Assembly (NCBI GenBank): GCA_903822375.1
Contig: CAIJOU010000860.1
Coordinates: forward strand, 1-10,165
Reading direction: 5' to 3'
Length of the DNA: 10,165 bases
Source: Candidatus Hydrogenedentota bacterium
GTDB lineage: Bacteria; Hydrogenedentota; Hydrogenedentia; Hydrogenedentales; CAITNO01
Positions 1 through 7,006 of the stretch are shown here, piece after piece. The notes under the pieces were generated by a model. That model was not told the origin of the DNA. It worked only from the letters and a program-made list of their open reading frames with translations, and made no database searches. How positions within the stretch are numbered: position 1 is the stretch's first letter; each line of letters opens with the position of its first letter. The position numbers were made by a program, and so were the translations under genes.

Positions 1-759
1 CCAAGATACCGGCGCGTGATGTTGAAGCTGAGCGGCGAGGCCTTGCTGGGCCCGCGCGACCACGGCATTTCCCCGGAAACCTGCGACGCCATCGCCAAGG
101 AAATCAAGGATGTCCAGGCGCTGGGCATCCAGTTGGCCATCGTCATTGGCGGCGGCAACATCTTCCGCGGCGTCTCGGCGGCATCGGCGGGCATGGAGCG
201 TGCCCAGGCAGACTACATGGGCATGCTGGCCACGGTGATGAACGCGCTGGGGCTGCAGAGCGTCATGGAGCGCCACGGCGTGCAGACCCGGGTGCAGTCG
301 GCGATCCCGATGAGTTCAGTGTGCGAGCCGTACATCCGTCGCCGGGCCGAACGGCACATGGAAAAGGGGCGCGTCGTGATCTTCGCCGCCGGCACCGGCA
401 ACCCGTTCTTCACGACCGACACCGCCGCCGCCCTGCGCGCGGCCGAGATGAATTGCGACGCGCTGTTCAAGGGCACCAGCGTCGATGGCGTCTACAACGC
501 CGACCCCAAGAAGGATACGAGCGCCACGCGGTTCGCGACCGTCAGTTACGACACGGTGCTCGCCCAGAATCTCAAGGTCATGGATGCCAGCGCCGTCGCG
601 CTGTGCCGTGATTCGAACATCCCGATCGTCGTCTTCAACATCCGCGAACACGGCAATTTCGCCGCGGTGCTGCGCGGTGAGGGCGTCTCGACGCCGCGGG
701 TCTCAATGGCTGCCTGCACGGCCAGCGCGTTGATCACCGTGGCCAGCATGCCCATGTAG
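1..759 (+). CDS. pyrH: UMP kinase PyrH (copy 1), cut off at both ends; true homology stops near 693
   Basis: UMP kinase phosphorylates UMP to UDP with ATP in cytoplasmic pyrimidine synthesis. The frame is open from the first base (PRYRRVMLKLSGEAL), so the start codon lies just outside the window. Family motifs appear in order: the KLSGEAL P-loop-like strand, GGGNIFRG (143-172), ADYMGMLATVMNAL, RVQSAIPM, GTGNPFFTTDTAA (391-429), KGTSVDGVYNADPKKD and KVMDASAVALCRD, then IPIVVFN. Homology runs to about GEGVST (679-693), only some 10 residues short of a normal C-terminus of about 240 residues. The remaining codons to the TAG at 757-759 are the antisense of a second pyrH, so the true C-terminus is missing. 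The family call is firm. Whether the break is biological or an assembly or amplification artefact is open. Confidence 0.93.
   Translation, partial: PRYRRVMLKLSGEALLGPRDHGISPETCDAIAKEIKDVQALGIQLAIVIGGGNIFRGVSAASAGMERAQADYMGMLATVMNALGLQSVMERHGVQTRVQSAIPMSSVCEPYIRRRAERHMEKGRVVIFAAGTGNPFFTTDTAAALRAAEMNCDALFKGTSVDGVYNADPKKDTSATRFATVSYDTVLAQNLKVMDASAVALCRDSNIPIVVFNIREHGNFAAVLRGEGVSTPRVSMAACTASALITVASMPM
211..250 (+). repeat. Inverted repeat arm A shared by the two pyrH genes
   Basis: These 40 bases encode DYMGMLATVMNAL. They match the reverse complement of 722-761 at 39 of 40 positions, the only difference being the ATG/ATC codon. The match is homologous conserved coding sequence and not a mobile element. 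Near-identical codon choice suggests both pyrH copies come from the same or a closely related genome. Confidence 0.85.
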
Positions 760-983
760 TCGCCGGTCGGCCGGTCCAATCCGGTCTCCGCGCCCTTGGC
801 CCCGCGGAAAATGTTTCCGCCGCCCACGACAAGACCAACCTGAATCCCCTCGTGCGCCACCGCAACGACCTCGTCCGCGAATCTTCCCACGGTGTCGAAA
901 TCGATGCCGCCGCCGCCCGAGGAGCCCTGAAGGGCCTCGCCGCTGAGCTTGAGCAGAATCCGGGTGTACACCGGCGCCGCCAT
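546..983 (-). CDS. pyrH: UMP kinase PyrH (copy 2), N-terminal 100 residues only, fused to antisense sequence
   Basis: This is the pyrH expected after rpsB-tsf. It starts with the ATG at 983, four bases after the tsf stop, with GAGGG inside the tsf end as a rather distant Shine-Dalgarno. The first 100 codons (983-684) are clear UMP kinase: KLSGEAL, then GGGNIFRG (residues 54-61), DYMGMLATVINAL (75-87), ending in RGVET (96-100), where the family would continue with RV-SAI. From there the frame reads the complement of the plus-strand pyrH and stops at 546, so the last 45 codons are meaningless. A glycine run near residues 23-26 distinguishes it from copy 1. The substrate-binding and catalytic C-terminal half is absent, so it cannot encode a working kinase as assembled. 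Confidence 0.9.
   Translation of the reverse strand: MAAPVYTRILLKLSGEALQGSSGGGGIDFDTVGRFADEVVAVAHEGIQVGLVVGGGNIFRGAKGAETGLDRPTGDYMGMLATVINALAVQAAIETRGVETPSPRSTAAKLPCSRMLKTTIGMFESRHSATALASMTLRFWASTVS
682..695. repeat. Quasi-palindrome at the pyrH/pyrH breakpoint
   Basis: GGCGTC-TC-GACGCC is a 6-bp inverted repeat with a two-base centre. Bases 684-693 can be read as coding on both sides: GVST of plus-strand PyrH and RGVET of minus-strand PyrH. The exact breakpoint therefore cannot be placed inside it. Short inverted microhomology of this kind is typical of inverted template-switch joins. Confidence 0.75.
722..761 (-). repeat. Inverted repeat arm B shared by the two pyrH genes
   Basis: Partner of the arm at 211-250, lying in the minus-strand pyrH where it encodes DYMGMLATVINAL. 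The two arms sit at the same position in the PyrH alignment, but the breakpoint between the genes does not fall inside them. Confidence 0.85.
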
Positions 984-987
984 GGGG

Positions 988-1944
988 CTACTTGCCCTCG
1001 GCCTTGGCCAGTTCAGCGGCCACTTCCGCAGCCAGGTCGGAAACGGGCTTCTCGATGCCCTCGCCCAACTGGAAGCGGGCAAAACGACGAACGGAAACCG
1101 CGCCGCATTCTCCCGCCAGCGCCTTGATCAGGCCCTTGACCGTCTGCTTGTCGTCCTTGACGAACGGCTGGTCAATAAGGCACACGTCGCTGTGCCACTT
1201 GGAGAGCTTGCCCTCGGCAATCTTCTTGCAGACCGCCTCCGGCTTGCCCGTCTCCATTGCCTGTTTCACGTACAGGGCCATTTCCGTGTCCGTCTCGGAC
1301 TGGGGAATCTCGTCGGACGTGATCCAGCGCGGGGCGGCCGCACAGATCTGCAGGCAGAGGTCGTTGGAGAATTCGCGGAACGCGGCGCTCTGCAGGCCCT
1401 CGGCCTTCTCGCAGCCGATCTCGGCCAGCACGCCAATCTTGCCGTTCATGTGAATGTAGGTGGCCACGGTGCCCGTGTCGCCGTCCGCCAGCGCGAAGCG
1501 GGTGAAACGGCGCACGCTCACCTTTTCGCCGCACTTGCCGGTCAACTCGCTGACCGTGTCGCGCAGCGTGCGGGAGGCGTTGCTCACGGAGGGCTGGTCC
1601 AGCAGGGCTTCCGCGGAGTCGCATGCGGCGCCAGACGCAAGCGCCTGGGCGCAGACATCGGCCGCAAAGCCGCGGAACGCCTCGCCGCGGGCGACGAAGT
1701 CGGTCTCGCAGTTGACCTCGGCCACCGCGCCGCTTCTGCCGTCGTCGCCGATGCAGGACACCACGGCGCCCTCGGACGCGACCTTGTCCGCGCGCTTGGC
1801 GGCCTTGGCCATGCCCTTCTCGCGCAGCCACATCACCGCCTTGTCAAAATCCGCCTCGTTTTCGGCCAGGGCGCGCTTGCAGTCCATCATGCCGGCGCCG
1901 GTGGCGTCGCGCAGTTCTTTCACTTGTGCCGCTGTGATTTCCAT
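988..1944 (-). CDS. tsf: Translation elongation factor Ts
   Basis: EF-Ts is the cytoplasmic nucleotide-exchange factor that releases GDP from EF-Tu. The 318-residue product begins MEITAAQVKELRDATGAGMMDCK, the usual N-terminal UBA-like domain. It carries the EF-Tu-contacting TDFV motif at residues 81-84 within AVAEVNCETDFVARGEAF. NGKIGVLAEIGC follows in the second half of the core, then the late motif VCLIDQPFVKDD. The length is normal for a long-form EF-Ts. The ATG at 1944 is preferred over an in-frame ATG at 1977 because homology begins here and AGGGA precedes it. It lies 47 bases after rpsB, with a small CCCC/GGGG hairpin at 1959-1971 in the gap, and four bases before pyrH, so the three are co-transcribed. 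Nothing odd was seen inside the gene. Confidence 0.97.
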   Translation of the reverse strand: MEITAAQVKELRDATGAGMMDCKRALAENEADFDKAVMWLREKGMAKAAKRADKVASEGAVVSCIGDDGRSGAVAEVNCETDFVARGEAFRGFAADVCAQALASGAACDSAEALLDQPSVSNASRTLRDTVSELTGKCGEKVSVRRFTRFALADGDTGTVATYIHMNGKIGVLAEIGCEKAEGLQSAAFREFSNDLCLQICAAAPRWITSDEIPQSETDTEMALYVKQAMETGKPEAVCKKIAEGKLSKWHSDVCLIDQPFVKDDKQTVKGLIKALAGECGAVSVRRFARFQLGEGIEKPVSDLAAEVAAELAKAEGK

Positions 1945-1991
1945 AGCTGTATCCCTATCCCCTGAATGGGGTTGCATGTTTTCTGTTTCTG

Positions 1992-2840
1992 TTATTCCGC
2001 CGCAGGGGCCGCGTCTTCGGCCTGGGCAAGCGTTTCCGGCGCCGCATCATACACGCGGTCGTAGGCGTCATCGCCCGTAATCGCCTTCGGCTCTTCATCG
2101 CTGCCCTCGTCGCCGGCCATCATGTCCTCTTCACGCTCGGCCTGCACCTTTTCGGCGCGCAGCTTGCCCTCAAGCACCGCATCCGCGATGACCTGGCAGT
2201 AGAGGTTGACGGCACGGATGGCGTCGTCGTTGCCGGGGATCGGCAGATCGACCACGTCCGGGTCGCAGTTCGTGTCAACAACGCCGATGCACGGGATGTG
2301 CAGGCGCTGCGCCTCGAGCACCGCGATGCCCTCGCGCTTGGCGTCGATCACAAAGACCACGCGCGGCAGGCCCGGCATCTTCTGGATGCCCAGCAGGTTC
2401 TTGCTCAGTTTCTCGCGGTCCTTGCGCAGAAGGACAAGTTCCTTCTTCGTGTGCTTCTTGTCGATTTCGGGATCGTTTTCCATTTCCTGCAGCTTGGTCA
2501 GGCGGGCAATACTCTGCTTGACCGTGCGGAAGTTCGTCAGCGTGCCGCCGAGCCAGCGGCTGTTGACGTAGTACATGCCGCAGCGTTCCGCCTCGCGCTG
2601 CACCGGTTCCTGCGCTTGGCGCTTGGTGCCGACCATCAGCACATGGCCGCCGTCGGCGACCGTGTCGCGCACCAGCCCGTACGCCTTGTACAACTGGCGC
2701 AGCGTGTGCTGCAGGTTGATGATGTAGATGCCGTTACGCTGTCCGAAAATGTAGCGGGACATCTTGGGGTGCCAGCGGCGGGTCTGGTGTCCGAAGTGAA
2801 TGCCGGACTCCAGCAACTGGCGCATGGTGACGATAGCCAT
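1992..2840 (-). CDS. rpsB: 30S ribosomal protein S2
   Basis: S2 binds late to the 30S subunit at the head-body junction. The 282-residue product opens with MAIVTMRQLLESGIHFGHQT and contains the family blocks WHPKMSRYIFGQRNGIYIINL (24-44), GTKRQAQ (71-77), NSRWLGGTLTNF (93-104), MPGLPRVVFVIDAKRE (155-170) and VDTNCDPDVVDLPIPGNDDA (188-207). The start at 2840 follows a strong GGAGAG Shine-Dalgarno and fits the family; an ATG 11 codons upstream does not. After about residue 232 the protein has an acidic, Ala/Glu/Asp-rich tail of about 50 residues, longer than in E. coli S2 but common in other phyla. It is the first gene of rpsB-tsf-pyrH. Confidence 0.97.
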   Translation of the reverse strand: MAIVTMRQLLESGIHFGHQTRRWHPKMSRYIFGQRNGIYIINLQHTLRQLYKAYGLVRDTVADGGHVLMVGTKRQAQEPVQREAERCGMYYVNSRWLGGTLTNFRTVKQSIARLTKLQEMENDPEIDKKHTKKELVLLRKDREKLSKNLLGIQKMPGLPRVVFVIDAKREGIAVLEAQRLHIPCIGVVDTNCDPDVVDLPIPGNDDAIRAVNLYCQVIADAVLEGKLRAEKVQAEREEDMMAGDEGSDEEPKAITGDDAYDRVYDAAPETLAQAEDAAPAAE

Positions 2841-2966
2841 AGTACTCTCCGATCGGGTTAAGCCTTGGGGCATAAAGGGCCATGACCGGCCATACAGGAC
2901 CGGGCACCCGAGCCCTGTCCCGGCACACGCCGGGACACTGCCCCTGTGAATTGGTAAAACCGTGCA
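2841..2966 (-). promoter_or_regulatory. Structured rpsB leader with two mutually exclusive hairpins
   Basis: Read on the minus strand, the leader contains a perfect 8-bp stem with a four-base loop (GTCCCGGC-GTGT-GCCGGGAC, 2936-2917). It overlaps a second stem, GGAC-A-GGGC paired to GCCC-G-GTCC (2920-2897), with one mismatch and a six-base loop. Both need the same GGAC at 2920-2917, so only one can form at a time. A further GGCC/GGCC stem lies at 2891-2878. No U-tract follows any stem, so these are not standard terminators. Ribosomal protein operons are often controlled by their own product through leader structures, and rpsB leaders are known in other bacteria. A regulatory role here is inferred, and the fold does not match a leader I can name. 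Confidence 0.45.
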
Positions 2967-2996
2967 ATATTAGCACTTGCACGACGGTCGGCGCAA
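2967..2996 (-). promoter_or_regulatory. Candidate rpsB promoter (extended -10)
   Basis: On the minus strand, TTGCGC (2996-2991) is followed after 18 bases by TAATAT (2972-2967) preceded by TGC, an extended -10 pattern. The -35 is weak. It is the most AT-rich stretch upstream of rpsB and would give a leader of roughly 120 bases. Confidence 0.35.
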
Positions 2997-3037
2997 TATG
3001 ATCTTCAGAAACTCACAATGCCCGGGGACTGGCCCAT

Positions 3038-3388
3038 TCAGCGTTCCTCACGGTTAAACCCAATCCGGCGGCGTTTGGGGGGCGTTTGCGGGGCCATGAG
3101 CTGGCGGATGGCATCGAACACGGACTTGAACTGCGCGTCGTATTTCCTTTCGAGCGCGGCGAGTTTTCGGGCGAGGTCCTCGTTTGACGCAAGCATTTGC
3201 CGCAGCAACACGAAGGTCCGCATGATGGCGATATTAACTTGAACGGCGCGTGGGCTGTTCAGGACGCTGGGGAGCATGGCAACACCCTGCTCGGTAGAAG
3301 CGTAGGGCGGATAACGGCGTCCACTCCAAGAACTTGAGGTGCCATTCTGGCACCTCAAGTTCGTCCTGCCCGGACCGGCGGGATGCAT
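3038..3388 (-). pseudogene. C-terminal remnant of an ORF6N-domain (phage antirepressor-like) protein
   Basis: From about residue 10 the product reads NLRCQNGTSSSWSGRRYPPYASTEQG, then VAMLPSVLNSPRAVQVNIAIMRTFVLLRQML, KKYDAQF-like ERKYDAQFKSVFDAIRQLMAP and a basic end RRRIGF. This is the second half of the common ORF6N/KilA-N-associated family: the end of the ORF6N DNA-binding domain, then a coiled-coil region. The N-terminal half of ORF6N is missing. Upstream of about 3361 no frame shows it, and the first nine codons (MHPAGPGRT) look unrelated. It is probably a non-functional leftover of a mobile or phage-derived gene, between the rpsB promoter and the GH127 gene, with no good ribosome-binding site. 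The conserved FTEQG reads STEQG here. The family call comes from recalled sequence patterns, not a search. Confidence 0.72.
3331..3361. repeat. Perfect 13-bp inverted repeat at the ORF6N truncation point
   Basis: AACTTGAGGTGCC-ATTCT-GGCACCTCAAGTT is a perfect 13-bp dyad with a five-base loop. It coincides with the codons for NLRCQNGTSSS in the ORF6N remnant and with the point where homology to the family stops. No T-tract follows on either strand, so a simple intrinsic terminator is unlikely, although a hairpin downstream of the GH127 gene could still affect its mRNA end. Confidence 0.85.
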
Positions 3389-3460
3389 TCGACCGGGGAG
3401 TCCTTGTCGGTGCCGGGGTGCAAACGTTCTGTAATCCGCGGCCCGGGATGGTCAGCAGCC

Positions 3461-5797
3461 CTATTTCAAGACGCGAAACCCGAATAGGCCGCCGGCCATA
3501 TTGCCTGCATGGGGTTTGAATTCCACGCGGACCTTTGTCTTGCTCCCGACCCGTTCCGGGGAGAGCGGATAAACAACCTCGTAGAAATCCTCGGGATGCT
3601 TCTCGTCAAGGGTCTGGGTGGCGATGACGGTTCCGTCCACAAGGATGTCGAAGGTCCGTGCGCCGAGTTCACGCCCCCAATAGGTGCAGGACAACCGGTT
3701 GGCCTGACCGGGCAGGACGGACACCTCGTAACTGAACCCGCCGCCGGGACCGGCGTCGCGCCATCTCCGCCGCAGGTGTTTGCCGTAGGCGCCATAGCCG
3801 CTGTGGCTTTCCTTCTGCCGCATCTGGTGGGCGGATTCGGAGGCATTGTCCCCGATCAACACGCGGTCCACGGTTTGGTCGTCCAGTTCCGTTCGTTTGG
3901 AGCGGTCCGCCTGCTGGCGCGCCCAGTTGTCCGCCGTGAGGATATCCCAATAGACGATATACGGCTTATCATGGAGCCGGAAGAAGGGCTGCAGAACAAA
4001 GTCCCTGGGTTTCGCGATGCCTTTCAACTCGTAGGTCAGGGGGGGCTCTTTTACGGGAACCAGCGCCTGCGTCAGCGGGTTGCCGTCCGGTATCAGGGCC
4101 TGGGCGATGCGTTCATCGTCCTCGCCTGGGGCAACGGGGTCTGCCGGGGCCGCCAGCAGAATGGGACCGGCGAAGAAGGCGACCTTGTTGGGATTGTCGG
4201 GCGTCGTTTCAGTCCGCAGGGTCATGGGAAGATGGATTTCCAGCCTGTCGCCGTTCCGCCATGCACGCTTCACAGCGGCATAGCCGCCCCGCCGGGCGCT
4301 GACGGACTGGGGCTCGCCGTTGACGGCTATGGAAACGCCTTCAACGCACCACACGGGACAGCGCAGGGCAAGCGTCAGTTCCGTCGGTTGTCCGCAGGTG
4401 AACGTGAACCGTGCCCGGTCTTCGTCGGGGAACCGGGTGTCCTGGTGAAGGGTCAGGTCCTTTTCGGCCCAGCGCACTTCCGACGCCGCAAAGAGGTTCA
4501 CAAACAATGTGTCGCGGTCGTGCATGTAGATAAACTCGCCATGCTTGGCGTAGCTGTCAAGGCCGCTGCACGTGCAACATTTGAAGTCATCGTACAGGGA
4601 CTCATAGGTCCGCGGGCAGCCTGTCAGCAGGGGGGTAAAATAGCATATCCGTGCGTCCGCCGGATGCTGGGCGGCAAGAACATGGTTGAACAGGACGCGC
4701 TCCACGAATTCCGCATACTCCGCCCGGGGCTCTATTTCGAAAAGCAGTTGGGTAAGCCGGACCATGTTGTAGGAATTGCACAGTTCGGTTGTCTGCGGCC
4801 CGAGCCGGTCTGAAAGCCGGTCGGGCGGTCCAAAATGCTCCGCCTCACTGTTGCCGCCGGTCACGTACGAGTGATGGTTGACGACACGGTCCCAGAAGAA
4901 TTGGGGTACAAGACGGTCGGCAATGTCGCCGGTATAGGGGAAACGGGCGGCCAGTCCGGAGATTTTCGGGAACTGCGTGTTGGCATGTTTGCCGGGCAGG
5001 CAATCCTGTCCGACGGCAAGCGGGTCCTCGATGGACTTGTCGTGCCATCGGCGCGACAGCGCCAGGTAACGCGCATCGCCCGTGTCCGCGTACAGGTCGG
5101 AAAGCACCCAGTTCATCCCCCCGTATTCGACCTGCATGAGCGTGTCCATCTGCTGGTCGCTGAGGGTGGACATGTGCTTTTCGAGCCAGTCTCCGAGACG
5201 GGCCTCGATTTCGAGCGCCTTCCGGTTTCCGGCGTGCCGATAGGCGTCGCGCAGGCCCGAGAAGAGCTTCTCCAGCGCGTAATACGGTTCCGGCTCGCCG
5301 TTGAGCATCCATCCGCCGCCGAGGCGGATATCGCCCGCCGCGATGGCATCGAAAAGCTTCCGGCCGTTGCGTGTCGCGGTAAGGCAGCCGTTGCCTGCCG
5401 CCTGCTGGCATGCCTGCAACTCATCAAGGCAGTAGTTCACGCGATCCTGGAACCGCTGGTCTGCCAGCGTGGCGAAGAGCTTGGCGCACCCGCTCAGATA
5501 GAAACTGACGGCGACGCCGGGCAGTTCCTTGTTCTCCCAGCCGGGGTAGTTTTCCGCCTTCTTTTCGAGGCCGGCCTCCTGGCGGAAACGCGCAAGCAGC
5601 CGGTCCGGCTCCAGGCTCAACAGATACGCGGCGGCGATATCCTGCGAATGTTTCAGGGGGCCGCCGAGCAGATGCACGTCCTTCAGCGGGAAAGCCGTGG
5701 CCGACGGCGCAACCACTGTCGGCGCGGGCGATGGGGCGGGGTTCTCATTCGCAGCGGGCACGAGGGCGGCAAGCAGGAGTCCGGCAAGCGCGAGCAT
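3461..5797 (-). CDS. Secreted GH127/GH146-type glycosidase (beta-L-arabinofuranosidase-like)
   Basis: Members of this family (formerly DUF1680) remove terminal beta-L-arabinofuranose from plant glycans and hydroxyproline-linked oligosaccharides using a zinc-bound cysteine nucleophile. The 778-residue product starts at an ATG preceded by GGAGAAAC. It has a hydrophobic leader (residues 1-16, no basic n-region) and a Pro/Ala-rich linker, then an (alpha/alpha)6 barrel from about residue 36. Key motifs are YVTGGNSEAEHFGPP (311-325, with Glu318/Glu320 as acid/base candidates), TTELCNSYN (Glu338, Cys340) and KCCTCSG (Cys407, Cys408, Cys410). They correspond to the Glu-x-Cys and Cys-Cys zinc/nucleophile sites of HypBA1. 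Beta-sandwich regions follow, the last about 100 residues (YWGRELGARTFDILVDG) resembling the C-terminal domain of long family members. It is the third gene of a likely operon, 66 bases after the URO-D gene. The exact substrate cannot be read from sequence. Confidence 0.9.
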   Translation of the reverse strand: MLALAGLLLAALVPAANENPAPSPAPTVVAPSATAFPLKDVHLLGGPLKHSQDIAAAYLLSLEPDRLLARFRQEAGLEKKAENYPGWENKELPGVAVSFYLSGCAKLFATLADQRFQDRVNYCLDELQACQQAAGNGCLTATRNGRKLFDAIAAGDIRLGGGWMLNGEPEPYYALEKLFSGLRDAYRHAGNRKALEIEARLGDWLEKHMSTLSDQQMDTLMQVEYGGMNWVLSDLYADTGDARYLALSRRWHDKSIEDPLAVGQDCLPGKHANTQFPKISGLAARFPYTGDIADRLVPQFFWDRVVNHHSYVTGGNSEAEHFGPPDRLSDRLGPQTTELCNSYNMVRLTQLLFEIEPRAEYAEFVERVLFNHVLAAQHPADARICYFTPLLTGCPRTYESLYDDFKCCTCSGLDSYAKHGEFIYMHDRDTLFVNLFAASEVRWAEKDLTLHQDTRFPDEDRARFTFTCGQPTELTLALRCPVWCVEGVSIAVNGEPQSVSARRGGYAAVKRAWRNGDRLEIHLPMTLRTETTPDNPNKVAFFAGPILLAAPADPVAPGEDDERIAQALIPDGNPLTQALVPVKEPPLTYELKGIAKPRDFVLQPFFRLHDKPYIVYWDILTADNWARQQADRSKRTELDDQTVDRVLIGDNASESAHQMRQKESHSGYGAYGKHLRRRWRDAGPGGGFSYEVSVLPGQANRLSCTYWGRELGARTFDILVDGTVIATQTLDEKHPEDFYEVVYPLSPERVGSKTKVRVEFKPHAGNMAGGLFGFRVLK

Positions 5798-5863
5798 GTT
5801 GTTTCTCCGTTCGGTGCGGTTCCCCTTCCAAAGGACTCCGGGAATTCTAACAGCGGGCGCGGA

Positions 5864-6994
5864 TTAGAACAATTTGAACCGGTTGAACTCGGCTTCACCG
5901 GCGTCCATTCCCACTCCGCGCACCCAGGGCTCGACCGGGTCCATGAGGCTGCCCGCAGTGCGGTACATGGCGAGAACGTTCTCGATCGGGGTGCCCACCT
6001 GCACGGCATGGGTGGGGCCGAGAAAGAGACCGCCCTTCGGGAAGAGGTCAAGCCGACGGCGCACCTCGCGCTCCACGTCGGCGGGTGTGCCGAATGGCAG
6101 CAGGCTCTGGACGCACATGCTGCCGCAGAACGCGAGCCGGTCACCGAATTGGGACTGCAACTGGGCGATGTCCATCTCCGGCGTGGTCGGCTGGACAACG
6201 TCCTGGATGTCGAGCCCCAGTTCGATGAGCCGCGGCAGGAACATGTTCACCGTGCCGCACATGTGCATCATGGTTTTCGCACCGTGGCGGTGCGCAAGCT
6301 GGAATATCGCCTCGTACTTGGGCGCGAAGAGGCGGTCGAACATGTCGAGGCTGATGGTCGGCCCCTGCTGGCAGCCCAGGTCCTCGCCCACGTGCAGGAT
6401 GTCGATCATGCCGCCGGCCGCCTCAAGCGTGGCCTCGTGCAGGCCGTAATAGAATCGGAACCGGGCTTCCATGATCTCCATGAATGCTTCATTTTCCGTC
6501 AGGAGGTCTTCGAGCACCTGCTCGATGCCGCGCATGCGGCCGATGGTGTTGATGAAATCCATGTCGCCCGCCGATCCGATGCACACGGCAAACTGCCCGC
6601 CCAGCGCCTCGCACTGGCTGCGAATGGTGGAGAAGTCGAACCAGGCCACCTGCGGAAAGCGGCTCCGGTCCAGGTCTTCCGCGCGCGTAATCCCCGCATA
6701 CGGCAAGTGGACCGGCTCCATGTAGGAGCCTCCCTCATAAGCCTTGCGTCCGTACCGCTCGCCCCAGAATCCCTCGATGCTGCCGTCGGGCCACGTCTTC
6801 AACTCAGGTCCGCAATACACCGGCTGCACATAGCGGAAATCATCCCCCAGTACCAGGAGCAGTTGTTCCTCCGAGGCAAGCGCGAAGTGCGCCATCAGCG
6901 CCTGATTCACCTCCGGCGTCCCCTCGTGCTTGACCGGGATGCGGTCATATCCCGTCCGGGCCAGGGCGCTCAACACCCGTTTGCGCGATGTCAT
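5864..6994 (-). CDS. Uroporphyrinogen decarboxylase-family protein, MtaA/corrinoid methyltransferase-like
   Basis: This 376-residue TIM-barrel protein belongs to the URO-D superfamily (COG0407 type). Family features are DLGCQQGPTIS (205-215), HMCG (His244, Cys246) followed by LIELGLDIQDVVQP, FCGSMCVQ (290-296) and GPTHAVQVGTPIENV (326-340). It lacks the substrate-binding N-terminal pattern of true HemE, so haem synthesis is unlikely. The His-x-Cys pair matches the zinc site of MtaA/MtbA methyltransferases, but where those have a third Cys this protein has Thr328-His329. Relatives act in methyl transfer with corrinoids or in unknown catabolic steps. The ATG at 6994 has a strong AGGAG that overlaps the stop of the membrane-protein gene 12 bases upstream, indicating coupled translation. 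No corrinoid-binding partner is in the window, so the reaction is unknown. Confidence 0.85.
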   Translation of the reverse strand: MTSRKRVLSALARTGYDRIPVKHEGTPEVNQALMAHFALASEEQLLLVLGDDFRYVQPVYCGPELKTWPDGSIEGFWGERYGRKAYEGGSYMEPVHLPYAGITRAEDLDRSRFPQVAWFDFSTIRSQCEALGGQFAVCIGSAGDMDFINTIGRMRGIEQVLEDLLTENEAFMEIMEARFRFYYGLHEATLEAAGGMIDILHVGEDLGCQQGPTISLDMFDRLFAPKYEAIFQLAHRHGAKTMMHMCGTVNMFLPRLIELGLDIQDVVQPTTPEMDIAQLQSQFGDRLAFCGSMCVQSLLPFGTPADVEREVRRRLDLFPKGGLFLGPTHAVQVGTPIENVLAMYRTAGSLMDPVEPWVRGVGMDAGEAEFNRFKLF

Positions 6995-7006
6995 TTGAAG
7001 CGTCTC

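Noticed and set aside
949..1965. Plus-strand frame of about 1 kb opposite tsf
   Set aside because: Complement of the clearly identified EF-Ts gene.
3331..3361. Intrinsic terminator for the GH127 gene
   Set aside because: The stem is perfect but lies about 100 bases past the stop, has no T-tract on either strand, and is part of the ORF6N coding remnant.
3509..4813. A 1.3-kb plus-strand open frame opposite the GH127 gene
   Set aside because: Antisense shadow of a well-supported family protein; no start signal or homology.
5845..5869. TTCTAA/TTAGAA inverted repeat between the URO-D and GH127 genes
   Set aside because: Only six AT-rich base pairs with a 13-base loop, overlapping the URO-D stop codon; too weak to call a terminator or operator.
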